Assembly (NCBI GenBank): GCA_945861295.1
Contig: CAMAUF010000005.1
Coordinates: 1 to 18,152, forward strand
DNA: 18,152 bases
Direction of reading: 5' to 3'
From: a bacterium
Lineage (GTDB): Bacteria > Chloroflexota > Dehalococcoidia > Tepidiformales > Tepidiformaceae
Shown: positions 7,163 through 13,591 of the stretch, one piece after another
How the letters are laid out: every line of letters starts with the position of its first letter
How positions within the stretch are numbered: position 1 is the first letter of the stretch
Translations under genes and position numbers: made by a program
The notes under the pieces: generated by a model
Seen by the model: only the letters and a program-made list of their open reading frames with translations
The model's database searches: none
What the model was told of the DNA's origin: nothing

Positions 7163-7440
7163 GGCCGGCCCGCCGGTGAACTCTCGCCGGTTTCCTTGAC
7201 GGATCGAATGGCGCGACGGACGTCGTCCAAGGGCAATCGCCAAGGCCGTGAGGCGCCTGTCAGGTACTTCTCGACGCCGTCTCTGGCGAATGCCTCCGCG
7301 AGTTGGAACGCGATCCAGCGAGCCTTGAGTGGCCGATCGGCGTTCACGAACACGATCTCAGTGGCCCCAAATGCGTACCCATACCCCAACTCCAGCATCA
7401 CGGCACGCAGTTGGTCGAGTGAGATCGTGTTCAAGGCCAA
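7159..7440 (-). CDS. Hypothetical protein, second gene of a small minus-strand pair
   Basis: A frame of up to 93 residues (MALNTISLDQLRAVMLELGY onward), unrecognised. It has no membrane segment or signal peptide and looks like a small alpha/beta protein, with a strand-like EIVFVN segment and a helical middle rich in Ala/Phe. It begins with TTG directly after the in-frame stop of the upstream gene (TAG 7443-7441, TTG 7440-7438), with no spacer; a TTG two codons later and an ATG at codon 15 are other options. No clear Shine-Dalgarno exists, so termination-reinitiation or stop readthrough are possible. The order of two small genes, with a SLDQLRAVMLELGY opening vaguely like HicA proteins, hints at a toxin-antitoxin pair, but this is weak. 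It ends overlapping the stop of the M20 peptidase gene. Confidence 0.6.
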   Translation of the reverse strand: MALNTISLDQLRAVMLELGYGYAFGATEIVFVNADRPLKARWIAFQLAEAFARDGVEKYLTGASRPWRLPLDDVRRAIRSVKETGESSPAGRP

Positions 7441-7740
7441 CTACCCGTTCGCCTGGGCAACGAGCTGGCCTTCAAGCAGAGAGTAGGTCACGCCCAAGGC
7501 GTCAAAGTACGCGCGCGCCCCCTCCGGCGAATCGACGGAGAGCACGTAGCTGACAAACGACTTTGCTGAGGAGACAGCTCGCGACTTCGCCTGATCCAAG
7601 CCTCCGCGGCCCCCTGCAAACACCGGGAAATCGATCCCGGAGACGGCGAATTCGCCTGTTACGTCGTCATCGAGCCGATCGAACTCGAACCGTGGCATGA
7701 ACGTCCAGCCGTCGACCTGCACCCTCGCCGTGAACTCCAT
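7441..7740 (-). CDS. Hypothetical protein, first gene of a small minus-strand pair
   Basis: A 99-residue unrecognised protein from ATG 7740-7738 (MEFTARVQVDGWTFMPRFEF onward). It appears to alternate short strands and one helix (GLDQAKSRAVSSAKSFVSYV). The remote likeness to HicB-type partial RNase-H folds is a guess. A longer frame reaches back to 7800 but would overlap the divergent gene, so 7740 is preferred. There is no evident Shine-Dalgarno; a TATGCT hexamer ends 12 bases upstream and overlaps the -10 of the divergent gene. It ends in TAG immediately followed, in frame, by the next ORF. Confidence 0.65.
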   Translation of the reverse strand: MEFTARVQVDGWTFMPRFEFDRLDDDVTGEFAVSGIDFPVFAGGRGGLDQAKSRAVSSAKSFVSYVLSVDSPEGARAYFDALGVTYSLLEGQLVAQANG

Positions 7741-7763
7741 GGGGGTGATGGTAGCATACCGGC
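7730..7763. promoter_or_regulatory. Candidate bidirectional, plus-strand leaderless promoter
   Basis: Plus strand: GTGAAC (7730-7735), 16 bases, TAGCAT (7752-7757), ACCGGC, ATG 7764. The hexamer lies within GGTAGCATACC (7750-7760), which has GGTA/TACC arms, so the minus strand reads TATGCT (7758-7753) ahead of the ATG at 7740. Only 23 bases separate the two start codons, so a shared core promoter is likely. Plus-strand transcription would start at or next to the ATG. Confidence 0.5.
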
Positions 7764-8309
7764 ATGCCGTTGTTCGATCTCTCGCAGCTGGAACCTCCAA
7801 GCGACCCGGTGCGTTCGCGACTCGAACTCCAGCTCGAACGAATGAAGCAGGCCGTTCGCCGCGCGGACCTGACGCGGGAGGAATCGAAGGAGATCGCCGA
7901 CCGGTCGCGAGCCTTCCTCGCGATGGCCGCCACAGCCTTGAGCATCTCTATTTCTCTGGTCATCGTGGCGGATGTCGAGCCGGCGGCGCGGGCTGCGGCT
8001 CTGGTGGCCTCATTTCTCGCCCTCTGCGCGTTTGCGGGACAATGCGTCGCTGCTCGGAGCATCGACGGTGATCGATCGCTGGTAACGCAGTTTACGGCCC
8101 TTTCGGACGTGTCGATCGGCGAGATGCATCCATCTGGGGCCTACGACCGCAGCGCCCGTGACGCCGGAATCGTGGCCGACAGAAATGCCCTTCGTGTCCT
8201 CAAGATGGCCCGATCCTTGCAATGGCAAGTCGTCTTCTTCGTGCTCCAGGTTACCGCGTTCGCCACGGGAATCGTCGGCGCCGGCGCAATCGACGCATGC
8301 ACAGCGTAG
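7764..8309 (+). CDS. Predicted three-helix membrane protein of unknown function
   Basis: A 181-residue protein. An N-terminal charged helix of about 48 residues (probable coiled coil, RSRLELQLERMKQAVRRADL within it) precedes two close transmembrane segments at about 50-69 and 75-97. A cytosolic loop of about 55 residues and a third segment at about 153-175 follow. The arrangement, with DRSRAFLAMAATALSI leading into the first helix, recalls small membrane proteins that pair with defence or signalling modules (SLATT-like), but no diagnostic motif is present and this is only a topology likeness. The start is fixed by the leaderless-type TAGCAT-N6-ATG signal. It ends 9 bases before the glycosylase gene, whose own -10-like hexamer overlaps the stop codon. 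Confidence 0.75.
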   Translation: MPLFDLSQLEPPSDPVRSRLELQLERMKQAVRRADLTREESKEIADRSRAFLAMAATALSISISLVIVADVEPAARAAALVASFLALCAFAGQCVAARSIDGDRSLVTQFTALSDVSIGEMHPSGAYDRSARDAGIVADRNALRVLKMARSLQWQVVFFVLQVTAFATGIVGAGAIDACTA

Positions 8310-8318
8310 ACTGCGCCC
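8307..8318 (+). promoter_or_regulatory. Candidate leaderless -10 element of the glycosylase gene
   Basis: TAGACT (8307-8312), six bases GCGCCC, then ATG 8319. This is the same TAnnnT-N6-ATG geometry as at 4096 and 7764. It overlaps the stop codon of the preceding gene. No good -35 is visible, and there is no Shine-Dalgarno before this ATG. Confidence 0.35.
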
Positions 8319-9161
8319 ATGCCTGAAATCCCCGAGCTTGAGGCGATCCGCGGCTTCTTCAACGAGCATATCCAGGGCCACGCCATCACCTCGGTCGAAA
8401 CGCGCATCCCCTTCATCTTTCGCACCCCCGCCAGCGAGCTGCGCGAGACGCTCGCCGGCGACACGTTCGGCGAAGTCCTCCGGCACGGCAAGTTCGTGCT
8501 TTTCCCGCTCGCTTCCCATCGCATCCTGGCGATCAATCCCATGCTCACGGGCCGCTTCCAATACGTCGAGCCCGCCAAGAAGGCGGCGGCCAAGACGTGC
8601 CTCGTCCTCGGGATCGATACGGGCCGCCAGCTCCGCTACGCCGACGATAAGTTGATGGGCAAGGTCTACCTGGTGCCGGTGGCGGGGCTCGATACGATCC
8701 CGAACTGGGCGACGAACGGGCCGGACCTGCTCGCGCCGAGTTTCGACGAAGACGCCTGGTTGAAAGCGCTGCGCAAGTACCGCGGCGCGATCAAGAACAT
8801 CATCACCAACGCCGAGTTCGTCCAAGGCATCGGCAACGCCTATAGCGACGAGATCCTTTGGGAGGCCCAAATCAACCCCTACACGCCCAAGACGCAGCTC
8901 AGCGAGGCTGAGCTGCGGAAGCTGTACCGCGCCGCGCTGACGACGATGGCCTGGGCGACGCCGCTCGCCCGCGAGCGGATGGTCAAGGGCGATGTGCTCG
9001 ACTACGACGAGCGCCGCGACTTTGTCCGCGTGCACCGGCGGGGCGGCCAGCCCTGCCCGCGTTGCGGGACGTCGATTAGCGAGATCACGGCGAACCAGCG
9101 GATCACGAGCTACTGCCGCGCCTGTCAACCGGGCGGGCCGGCGGAACTCCTCAACCGATAG
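8319..9161 (+). CDS. Formamidopyrimidine-DNA glycosylase / endonuclease VIII family
   Basis: A 280-residue base-excision repair enzyme that removes oxidised bases and cuts the abasic site. The mature N-terminus is Pro2-Glu3 (MPEIPELE), giving the catalytic proline nucleophile and glutamate. Lys58 in LRHGKFVLF matches the conserved beta-hairpin lysine. The helix-two-turn-helix is seen in FVQGIGNAYSDEILWEAQIN. The C-terminal zinc finger is complete: Cys246, Cys249, Cys266 and Cys269 (CPRC-x16-CRAC), with an Arg in QRITSYC for phosphate contact. The methionine-first, Pro-second start confirms ATG 8319. Fpg versus Nei specificity is not settled from sequence, so no symbol is given. Convergent with the nucleotidase-like gene, nine bases apart. 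Confidence 0.93.
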   Translation: MPEIPELEAIRGFFNEHIQGHAITSVETRIPFIFRTPASELRETLAGDTFGEVLRHGKFVLFPLASHRILAINPMLTGRFQYVEPAKKAAAKTCLVLGIDTGRQLRYADDKLMGKVYLVPVAGLDTIPNWATNGPDLLAPSFDEDAWLKALRKYRGAIKNIITNAEFVQGIGNAYSDEILWEAQINPYTPKTQLSEAELRKLYRAALTTMAWATPLARERMVKGDVLDYDERRDFVRVHRRGGQPCPRCGTSISEITANQRITSYCRACQPGGPAELLNR

Positions 9162-9170
9162 GAGCGCTCG

Positions 9171-11060
9171 TCAGCGGCGCCGGCTCGTTGCCGCCAAAGC
9201 GCCGCCTAACGCCAAGACGGCCAAACCCGCCAGAATTACCATGACAGACAGCCCTTCCCCCGCTTGGCCCGAGCCGGTGCTTGGCGGCAGCGGGGCCGGT
9301 GGCGTCGCCGTTGCGGCCGGGCTCGGTGAAGCGGGCGCCGCGTTCCGGACGACGATCCGGTTCGCCGCGGGCAAGGGCACGGGCGAGTTCTCCTTGAGAT
9401 AGCGTTCCAAGGCATCGATATCGAGCTCGCCAACAAGCCGGTCTTGGCCGTCGCGCAGGATGGTGAAGTTGTCGCCGCCGCTGGCGAGGAAGCCGTGGAC
9501 CGTCACCCGATACTTCCCGTTCGGGTCGATCGCGACGCCGTTGAGCTTCAGGCTGGCGGCGTCGACCTTCTCCGCGTCGGGCCGCGAAGCATCCCAGGCG
9601 TAACTGAAGCCCTTCGAGACGGGCAGGATGCGGGGCGCGGCCGCGTTGTTCGTCCACTGCTGGTCCAGCAGCGTCTTGATCTGCGCGCCCGTCAAGGTGA
9701 GCGTCACGAGGTGGTTGCCAAAGGGCTGGACGTTGAACGCTTCCTCAAAGGTGACGACGCCAGCGCCCTCAGACTTGCTTTGAGCGAACGTGAAATCCGC
9801 CCGGACGCCGCCGGGATTCGTGAAGGAGATGACGGCGGCGCCCTTGTCGGAGGCGGTTGTGGCCGCCAGTTGGGCGTCGGCGACCAACGCGCCCGCGGCG
9901 GTCTCGCCGCTGGCGCTCGCGGTGCGCGTGAGGTCCTGGGCGATCCGCCCGACTATCCGGCCGGCCAGCGGGGCCGAGGCGTTCGTGTACGTTTCGAGGA
10001 GAGCCGCGACGGCCGGATCCGGCGTCACGTCGCGCGTCACGATCTGGTTCTTGCCCACCGCCTTCGTCACCTTGCCCGTCGCCCTGTCGATCGTGAGGTC
10101 GACCTTGCTGATCAGCCGCCCCAACGAGGCTGCCTGGACGACGACGCGGCCATCGACGACGCAGTTGTACCCGACCTGCGAGTTCGCCGACAGGATGACA
10201 TCGACCTTACCCGAGGTGACCTTCGTGAGGATCCCGGCAAGGACGCCGCTGAAACCGGTGCAGGCGTCGTAACCGCCAGTGGCGAAATCTGTGGTGGTCG
10301 CGCCTTCGTGGATGACGAGGACGATCGCCGTGGCGCCAGCCGCTTCGACTTCGGGGATGAGCGCGTTAATCGTCTCCGCCTCGTCTTTGAACTGGAGCCC
10401 GGCGACGCCCGAGGCGCGGACGACACTCGGCGCCGTCTTCGTCGTGACGCCGATAAACGCGACCTTGACGCCGTCGATCGACATGATTTCGTAGCCCGGG
10501 AAGAGCGGCTTGCCGGTCGCCGTCTCGATCACGTTACCAGCGAGATACTTGAAGTTCGAGCCCTTGAACTGGTTGACCTTGCAACCTTCGGGGATGCAGC
10601 CGCCGAACGCGAGGCGCTTGAGTTCGTCCACGCCTTTGTCGAACTCCAGGTTTCCGACGGTGTTGATCTGCGTCCCCATCAGGTTCGCGACCTCGACCGT
10701 GGGTTCGTCCCGGAAGAGGCCAGAGAGGAAGGGGCTGCCGCCGAAAAGGTCGCCGCCAGAGACGACGACGGTGTTCGGGTTGGTGGCCTTGAGCGTCGCC
10801 AGGTGCTTCGCGAGGTAGACGGCGCCGCCGGCATCGACAGGCCCGGCGGCCGTCACGATCCGGCCAGCCGCGCCCGCGGGCGGTTGCAGGGCGCCTTGGA
10901 AGTCGTTGTACATCAAGAGTTGGATGGTCGTCGTGGCGCCGGCTTGCTGGGCGTGCGCAGCGACGCGTTCGTCCGAGCCAAGGCCCAGGGCGCCGAACGC
11001 CACTGTGATCACGCTAATGGTCGCGAGGAGAGCCGCAAGCAGCGGGCGTTTCTGGAACAA
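9171..11060 (-). CDS. 5'-nucleotidase/metallophosphoesterase-family surface protein with degenerate active site
   Basis: A 629-residue protein with a signal peptide (MFQKRPLLAALLATISVITV, to about residue 38), a calcineurin-like domain (about 45-370), a 5'-nucleotidase C-terminal domain (about 380-575), a Pro/Ala/Ser linker, and a C-terminal LPPSTG-like sequence, hydrophobic helix and RRR tail, so it is probably cell-surface anchored. Family motifs are recognisable but altered: NDFHG reads NDFQG (His to Gln55), GNHEFD reads GNLEFD (His to Leu138), and GHTH reads ANSQ (292-295). Asp53, Asp104, Asn137 and His251 remain. The C-terminal substrate motifs FTNPGGVRADF and SGGDNFT are kept. The TTG start at 11060-11058 has GGAG seven bases upstream; the frame extends further back without support. 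It is likely a non-catalytic or altered binding protein. Confidence 0.88.
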   Translation of the reverse strand: MFQKRPLLAALLATISVITVAFGALGLGSDERVAAHAQQAGATTTIQLLMYNDFQGALQPPAGAAGRIVTAAGPVDAGGAVYLAKHLATLKATNPNTVVVSGGDLFGGSPFLSGLFRDEPTVEVANLMGTQINTVGNLEFDKGVDELKRLAFGGCIPEGCKVNQFKGSNFKYLAGNVIETATGKPLFPGYEIMSIDGVKVAFIGVTTKTAPSVVRASGVAGLQFKDEAETINALIPEVEAAGATAIVLVIHEGATTTDFATGGYDACTGFSGVLAGILTKVTSGKVDVILSANSQVGYNCVVDGRVVVQAASLGRLISKVDLTIDRATGKVTKAVGKNQIVTRDVTPDPAVAALLETYTNASAPLAGRIVGRIAQDLTRTASASGETAAGALVADAQLAATTASDKGAAVISFTNPGGVRADFTFAQSKSEGAGVVTFEEAFNVQPFGNHLVTLTLTGAQIKTLLDQQWTNNAAAPRILPVSKGFSYAWDASRPDAEKVDAASLKLNGVAIDPNGKYRVTVHGFLASGGDNFTILRDGQDRLVGELDIDALERYLKENSPVPLPAANRIVVRNAAPASPSPAATATPPAPLPPSTGSGQAGEGLSVMVILAGLAVLALGGALAATSRRR

Positions 11061-11323
11061 GGCCGTACTCCATCGGTGAGGTCCAAACAGCGCGCCCAGC
11101 GTACGGCCTGGACGGAGTACGCGGGGCTGTGTTGCCAGTCCTTGCCCGGTTCGAGGGTGCGAAAGAGGTGTGCGAGCCCAGCGGTAAGCCGTGGCACAGC
11201 CCGCCAACTGCCGTCGCGATGCGTCAGATCGCGTCGCGGCCCGGCGAAGATCGTTGACTTCCTTAGAACAGACATTCTATTCTCAGCATCCCAAGCAACC
11301 CTCAAGCGTGCGGAGGCCGCGTC
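11061..11323. other. Intergenic region between divergent genes
   Basis: A 263-base spacer between the TTG-start nucleotidase-like gene and the Cys4/HTH gene. The right end holds a promoter-like sequence with an inverted repeat. The minus strand is open in two frames through here, with one reading LAHLFRTLEPGKDWQHSPAYS, but there is no supported start or recognised family. I call it non-coding. Confidence 0.5.
11254..11283 (+). promoter_or_regulatory. Candidate promoter with overlapping palindromic operator
   Basis: TTGACT (11254-11259), an 18-base spacer and TATTCT (11278-11283) form a sigma70-like promoter 41 bases before ATG 11324. Between and into the -10 lies TAGAA-CAGACA-TTCTA (11264-11279), a perfect 5-bp dyad. 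It also reads GAACagacATTC, one mismatch from the GAAC-N4-GTTC LexA-type box. A repressor bound here would block the promoter; self-regulation by the HTH product is equally possible. Confidence 0.5.
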
Positions 11324-11635
11324 ATGGAATCCCTGGTCCTGCTCCGAACCCGCAAGCACCGGCTCGATGCCCTTCCCGAAAACACCGAGTACCGCGATGG
11401 CGGCTGCGACCTCTACCCTTCTTGCCTCCGTTGCCCCCTGCCGCAATGTCGCTACGACGACCCTGGGGGCGCGGCCGCGATGCTGCGCACGGGCCGGGAC
11501 GCGAGCATCCTTCGCCTTTCGGAGCGGGACGGCGTGCCGGTGGAGCGGCTTGCGCAGATGTTCGGGCTCTCCCGTCGGACGGTATTTCGCGTCCTTAGCG
11601 CGGGCCGGCGGGATCACGCCACGCGTACGCTTTGA
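11324..11635 (+). CDS. Small Cys4 / helix-turn-helix DNA-binding protein
   Basis: A 103-residue protein. The N-terminal half has a four-cysteine cluster, Cys28-x5-Cys34-x2-Cys37-x4-Cys42, in CDLYPSCLRCPLPQC, followed by RYDDPGG. This could bind zinc or an iron-sulfur cluster. The C-terminal half (about 63-97) is a resolvase/Fis-like helix-turn-helix: VPVERLAQMFGLSRRTVFRV. I recall similar small proteins in Chloroflexota, but no function is known to me. ATG 11324 has GGAGG (11312-11316) seven bases upstream, a strong site. A promoter with a palindrome lies just upstream. The 3' end overlaps the convergent Uma2 gene by 41 bases. A metal- or redox-responsive regulator or a mobile-element-derived DNA-binding protein are the main options. 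Confidence 0.85.
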   Translation: MESLVLLRTRKHRLDALPENTEYRDGGCDLYPSCLRCPLPQCRYDDPGGAAAMLRTGRDASILRLSERDGVPVERLAQMFGLSRRTVFRVLSAGRRDHATRTL

Positions 11636-12209
11636 GCATCCGCGCCGCTCGCAGCCGGCGGCGTCCGCGGCGGGAAGAGATTGCGGACCGCCGTGCGAAA
11701 GCCGGGAGGATGTCCGGCGTCTCAATGTCATCATCGGCGATCAGCACGCGGGGCTTCGCATCGCTGCGGTAGATATACGCTTCGCGCGCGCCCGGATAGA
11801 GCACCCAGACCTCGCGGACGCCAGCGTCGAGCCACTCATCCACCTTCGCGCGCATGGCGCTGCCGCTGTTGGAGGGCGACATCACTTCGACCACGAGGTC
11901 GGGCGCGATCCGGAGGACGCCAAAGTCTTCCCGCGGAAGCCGTTCGTTCCGGACGAAGCTCACATCGGCCCGGCGCGCCCGGTTCGGATCCGGAAAGATC
12001 GCGATCGTCATGTCCGGCGCGTAGGCTTCGCCGATTGGGTTCTGGCGAAGATAGCCGTTGAATTCGTAAAGACACTGACCTGCGGTCTCAGACGAACGTC
12101 GGCTTACCGCGCGTTCCACCAGTTCGCCATCGAGCAATTCATAGATTGCGTCCTCCATGGTGAGCAGGTCTTCCGGCGTGTAGCGCGGCTTGGCGGGAGC
12201 GGTTGTCAT
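11595..12209 (-). CDS. Uma2-family (DUF820) putative nuclease, C-terminus frameshifted
   Basis: A 204-residue frame. Uma2 proteins have a PD-(D/E)xK restriction-endonuclease-like fold, are often multicopy, and their biological role is unsettled. The motifs are seen as Asp82 (RADVSFV), Glu108 (APDLVVEV) and Lys122, then DAGVREVWVLYP. The start is ATG 12209-12207, with GGAGG five bases upstream; an upstream GTG at 12230 is less likely. After ILP at about residue 169 the frame turns into an Arg-rich tail. The neighbouring frame reads PGFRTAVRNLFP, exactly the expected Uma2 ending, to TGA at 11616-11614. One lost base in the C-run (plus-strand G-run at 11704-11706) explains this. It may be a genuine mutation or a sequencing error; the catalytic core is intact either way. 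Confidence 0.85.
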   Translation of the reverse strand: MTTAPAKPRYTPEDLLTMEDAIYELLDGELVERAVSRRSSETAGQCLYEFNGYLRQNPIGEAYAPDMTIAIFPDPNRARRADVSFVRNERLPREDFGVLRIAPDLVVEVMSPSNSGSAMRAKVDEWLDAGVREVWVLYPGAREAYIYRSDAKPRVLIADDDIETPDILPAFARRSAISSRRGRRRLRAARMLKAYAWRDPAGPR

Positions 12210-12351
12210 GCGGGCCTCCGGGTAGCGCACATTCTACCATTCGCCCGGGCGCGCTGACCCGGAAATCATTGCCTGGCGGTCGATCGTGCGGTTCGCGGCG
12301 GCGCCACGGCGTATCATCGCGGACACAACACCCGAAGGCGGCGAAAAAAAC

Positions 12352-13143
12352 ATGCTCAAGCAGGAGAACTACGAACACATCCTCATCGAGAAGAGCGACG
12401 GCGTCGCGATCCTCACCCTCAACCGCCCCGAGAAGCTCAACGCCGTCAACGGCGTCCTCCACTCCGAACTGACGACGATCTTCCTCGACGTCATGAGCGA
12501 CCCGGACGTGCGCGCCGCCGTCATCACGGGCGCCGGGCGCGGCTTCTGCGCTGGCGGCGACTTTTCCGGCGGCGCCAACATGGCCCCGAAGACCGGCATG
12601 CCGATGATGCAGGAGGCGCGCCGCATCGTCGACAACCTGCTCGACTGCGAAAAGCCGATCGTGGCGGCGGTCAATGGCGCCGCCACTGGCCTCGGCGCGA
12701 CCGTCGCGCTCCTCTGTGATGTGGTCATCGCCGCCCGTAACGCGCGCATCGGCGACCCGCACGTCAAGATGGGCATCACGGCGGGCGATGGCGGCGCCGT
12801 CATCTGGCCGCTGCTCGTCGGCGTCAACCGCGCCAAGCAGATGCTGATGACCGGCGACCTCTGGACCGCGGACGAAGCCTACGCGATGGGCCTGGTGAAC
12901 AAAGTTGTCGACGAAGGCGAAGCCCTCAACGCCGGCCTGGCGATGGCGCGACGCCTCGCGGCCGGCGCGCCCTACGCCGTGCAATCGAGCAAGGTCTCCG
13001 TGAACAAGTTCATCAAGGCCATCTCGAACCTCGTGCTGCCGCTGTCGTTGGCGCTGGAGGAGGTATCGATGACGAAAGCCGACCACCGCGAGGCTGTGAG
13101 CGCCTGGCAGCAGAAGCGCGAGCCAAAGTTCACGGGGCGGTAA
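12352..13143 (+). CDS. Enoyl-CoA hydratase/isomerase (crotonase) family protein
   Basis: A 263-residue crotonase-fold protein acting on acyl-CoA thioesters. Oxyanion-hole motifs are present: ITGAGRGFCAGGDF and AAVNGAATGLGAT, followed by ALLCDVVIAA. The two glutamates of classical hydratases are not: the first position is Thr117 and the second His137 (GDPHVKMG). An Asp at 146 (ITAGDGGAVIWP) is the likely acid/base in this clade, so isomerase or another crotonase reaction is more probable than hydration. ATG 12352 follows a GGCGGCGAAAAAAAC leader. The open frame extends to 12286 but lacks a start signal. A TATCAT hexamer at 12312-12317 could be a -10 element. It is divergent from the Uma2 gene, and no other fatty-acid genes are near. 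Confidence 0.9.
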   Translation: MLKQENYEHILIEKSDGVAILTLNRPEKLNAVNGVLHSELTTIFLDVMSDPDVRAAVITGAGRGFCAGGDFSGGANMAPKTGMPMMQEARRIVDNLLDCEKPIVAAVNGAATGLGATVALLCDVVIAARNARIGDPHVKMGITAGDGGAVIWPLLVGVNRAKQMLMTGDLWTADEAYAMGLVNKVVDEGEALNAGLAMARRLAAGAPYAVQSSKVSVNKFIKAISNLVLPLSLALEEVSMTKADHREAVSAWQQKREPKFTGR

Positions 13144-13195
13144 GGTCGGGATCGCGGACGGGTTCGGGACATCGGGCGGTTCGGTTAAGGTGAAT

Positions 13196-13225
13196 CTGAC
13201 GGGGTCCCGTCTGGTCTGGCATAAT
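13196..13225 (+). promoter_or_regulatory. Candidate promoter of the unknown three-gene operon
   Basis: CTGACG (13196-13201), 18 bases, CATAAT (13220-13225), followed by a short leader and a strong GGAGGAG (13241-13247) before GTG 13252. It lies in the 108-base gap after the crotonase gene and suggests independent expression of the operon. Confidence 0.4.
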
Positions 13226-13251
13226 TGAGCGCTGAACGAAGGAGGAGCACT

Positions 13252-13590
13252 GTGGCCGACGAGGGAGAGACACTGGGCGATGGTGCGGCTGATGGCCTGG
13301 CGGTCCATCTCCGATGGCGCGACCTAAGCTCCACGCCTATAGAGTTCTGCGACCATCTGCTCATCACGCTCAGGGGCGACCACTTCGTCCTCGCTATTGG
13401 TCAAACGGAGTTGCCTCAGATGATCCCCGGTGATGATATTGCGCTCAGCGAACTCAGGTCCGACCCCACCGTTTGGATTCGCCCGCTTGGCCGATTCGCG
13501 CTGCCGAAGTCCAGGCTTTTGGAGTTCCTGACCAACGCGGAGCCTGTTATGAAGCGCGCGAGAGAGAACGACGAGCGAGGAGGCCTTTAA
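13252..13590 (+). CDS. Unknown small protein, first gene of a three-gene operon
   Basis: A 112-residue protein from GTG 13252, chosen because GGAGGAG lies 4 bases upstream. The core TPIEFCDHLLITLRGDHFVL, then AIGQTELPQ, and later a strand-rich VWIRPLGRFALPKSRLLEFL before a final helix, recalls the pattern of DUF3467-type proteins (short strand, F-L-GQ, then a LP-x-A-x-LL helix). That is a pattern likeness, not a secure assignment. No signal peptide or membrane segment. It ends one base before the next gene. Third-base GC is lower than in gltX or dnaE, hinting at acquired DNA. Confidence 0.7.
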   Translation: MADEGETLGDGAADGLAVHLRWRDLSSTPIEFCDHLLITLRGDHFVLAIGQTELPQMIPGDDIALSELRSDPTVWIRPLGRFALPKSRLLEFLTNAEPVMKRARENDERGGL

Positions 13591-13591
13591 A

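Noticed and set aside
9255..9290. PSTGSGQA-coding sequence near the nucleotidase C-terminus as a dispersed DNA repeat
   Set aside because: It resembles a repeat-encoded peptide I recall from Chloroflexota genomes, but only one diverged copy is here and it fits a surface-anchor linker equally well.
11009..11734. 241-codon minus-strand ORF between the HTH and nucleotidase-like genes
   Set aside because: It runs antisense through the HTH gene and overlaps the nucleotidase start in another frame; no start signal or known domain. The stretch around 11080-11230 looks somewhat protein-like but is not enough to call.
9444..12257. 937-codon plus-strand ORF
   Set aside because: It is antisense to the nucleotidase-like and Uma2 genes and crosses the HTH gene; its composition is that of a high-GC shadow frame with no recognisable domain.
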